DNA of 15,024 nucleotides from JAZKIX01 sp040384645 (GTDB taxonomy: Bacteria > Pseudomonadota > Gammaproteobacteria > Burkholderiales > Burkholderiaceae_D): contig JAZKIX010000130.1 in NCBI GenBank assembly GCA_040384645.1, positions 1 to 15,024 on the forward strand, in the 5' to 3' direction. Under the pieces are notes generated by a model, which was given only the letters and a program-made list of their open reading frames with translations, ran no database searches and was not told where the DNA came from. Of the stretch, positions 14,492 through 15,024 are shown one piece after another. Position 1 is the stretch's first letter, and each line of letters opens with the position of its first letter. A program made the position numbers and the translations under genes.

Positions 14492-15024
14492 TGAACCTGT
14501 CTGAGCTATGTATCCGCCGGCCTGCAATGGTCGTGCTGCTGTCGCTGTCGCTGGTGGGCGCTGGGTTGCTGGCGTATTTCAATATTCCGGTCGCGGCGCT
14601 GCCGAGCTACAACACACCGGTCATCAATGTCAGCGCCAATCTGGCCGGCGCCAGCCCGGAAACCATGGCCTCATCGGTCGCACTGCCGCTGGAAAAGCAA
14701 TTTTCCACCATCGCCGGCCTCAGTCTGATTACCTCGACCAGCACGCTTGGATCGACCTCGCTGACCTTGGAATTCGATCCGGCGATTGACGTCAATGTCG
14801 CTGCAGTCGACGTGCAAGCAGCCTTGTTGCGGGCGCAACGTTCGTTGCCGGTCGAAGTGACCGAGTTGCCGTCCTACCGCAAGGTCAATCCGGCCGATGC
14901 GCCGGTGATGTTCATGGTGATGACCTCGCCCTCGATGAACCTGTCGGAGCTGAACGATTACGCCGAAAATCTGATCGCGCCCAGCCTGTCCACCCTCGAT
15001 GGCGTGGCGCAAGTCACCGTCAAT
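14491..15024 (+). CDS. RND multidrug efflux permease, MdtB/MuxB-like (3' end cut off)
   Basis: The first 178 residues of a protein expected to be about 1,030-1,050 long. Seen: short cytoplasmic N-terminus MNLSELCIRRP, first transmembrane helix (about 12-30), then the start of the porter domain with the RND hallmarks IPVAALPSYNTPVINVSANLAG-type strand, GASPETMASSVALPLEK, a GLxxxTSTSxxGxxSLTLEF segment and DVNVAAVDVQAAL. It is an inner-membrane proton-driven pump forming a trimer with the adaptor upstream. MdtABC/MuxABC systems have two permeases; whether a second one follows is outside the window. Export substrates cannot be told. It overlaps the adaptor stop by one base. Confidence 0.92.
   Translation, partial: MNLSELCIRRPAMVVLLSLSLVGAGLLAYFNIPVAALPSYNTPVINVSANLAGASPETMASSVALPLEKQFSTIAGLSLITSTSTLGSTSLTLEFDPAIDVNVAAVDVQAALLRAQRSLPVEVTELPSYRKVNPADAPVMFMVMTSPSMNLSELNDYAENLIAPSLSTLDGVAQVTVN

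Noticed and set aside
1..15024. CRISPR arrays, tRNA or rRNA genes, insertion sequences
   Set aside because: No regularly spaced direct repeats, no tRNA-like cloverleaf with CCA end, and no transposase reading frame was seen by eye; a tRNA scan was not possible.

Overview
The window looks like chromosomal DNA of a betaproteobacterium, most likely Oxalobacteraceae (Herbaspirillum, Undibacterium, Janthinobacterium or Herminiimonas type). This rests on protein character, moderate GC coding sequence with AT-rich intergenic stretches, and a sugar-acid gene set like those known in that family. It is a draft assembly: three 10-N gaps (2308-2317, 5367-5376, 11157-11166) each fall inside a gene.

Region 1 (1-5985) is a non-phosphorylative sugar oxidation cluster on both strands. 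It holds a GguC/AraD1-type fumarylacetoacetate-hydrolase-fold protein (minus, cut by the window edge), a divergent LysR regulator resembling GbpR, an aldose 1-epimerase (minus), an IlvD/Edd sugar-acid dehydratase (minus) and, divergent from it, an SDR sugar 1-dehydrogenase resembling Caulobacter XylB. Together they would interconvert sugar anomers, oxidise the sugar to a lactone, dehydrate the aldonate to a 2-keto-3-deoxy acid and process that acid further. Lactonase and transporter genes are not in the window. A good sigma70-type promoter (5129-5156) with an inverted repeat lying over it precedes the SDR, and a large inverted repeat (5030-5060) sits in the dehydratase leader.

Region 2 (6199-12438) is a run of minus-strand genes: an orphan FliL-like secreted protein, a two-domain M16 zinc protease, a TraM-like/TraL-like pair resembling conjugation proteins of IncP plasmids but without other transfer genes, and a secreted purple-acid-phosphatase-like metallophosphoesterase. 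Three intergenic spaces (6046-6130, 9841-9925, 11391-11470) carry diverged copies of one roughly 80-bp dispersed repeat.

Region 3 (12439-13252) is a long gene-free stretch. Its first half is AT-rich and palindromic, with four matches or near-matches to the DnaA box, three of them packed in 35 bp. This is an origin-like architecture away from any dnaA gene in view.

Region 4 (13253-15024) starts an RND efflux operon: a periplasmic adaptor overlapping by one base an MdtB/MuxB-like permease that runs off the end.

The signals I find most worth following are the DnaA-box region, the dispersed repeat, and the orphan TraL/TraM pair.
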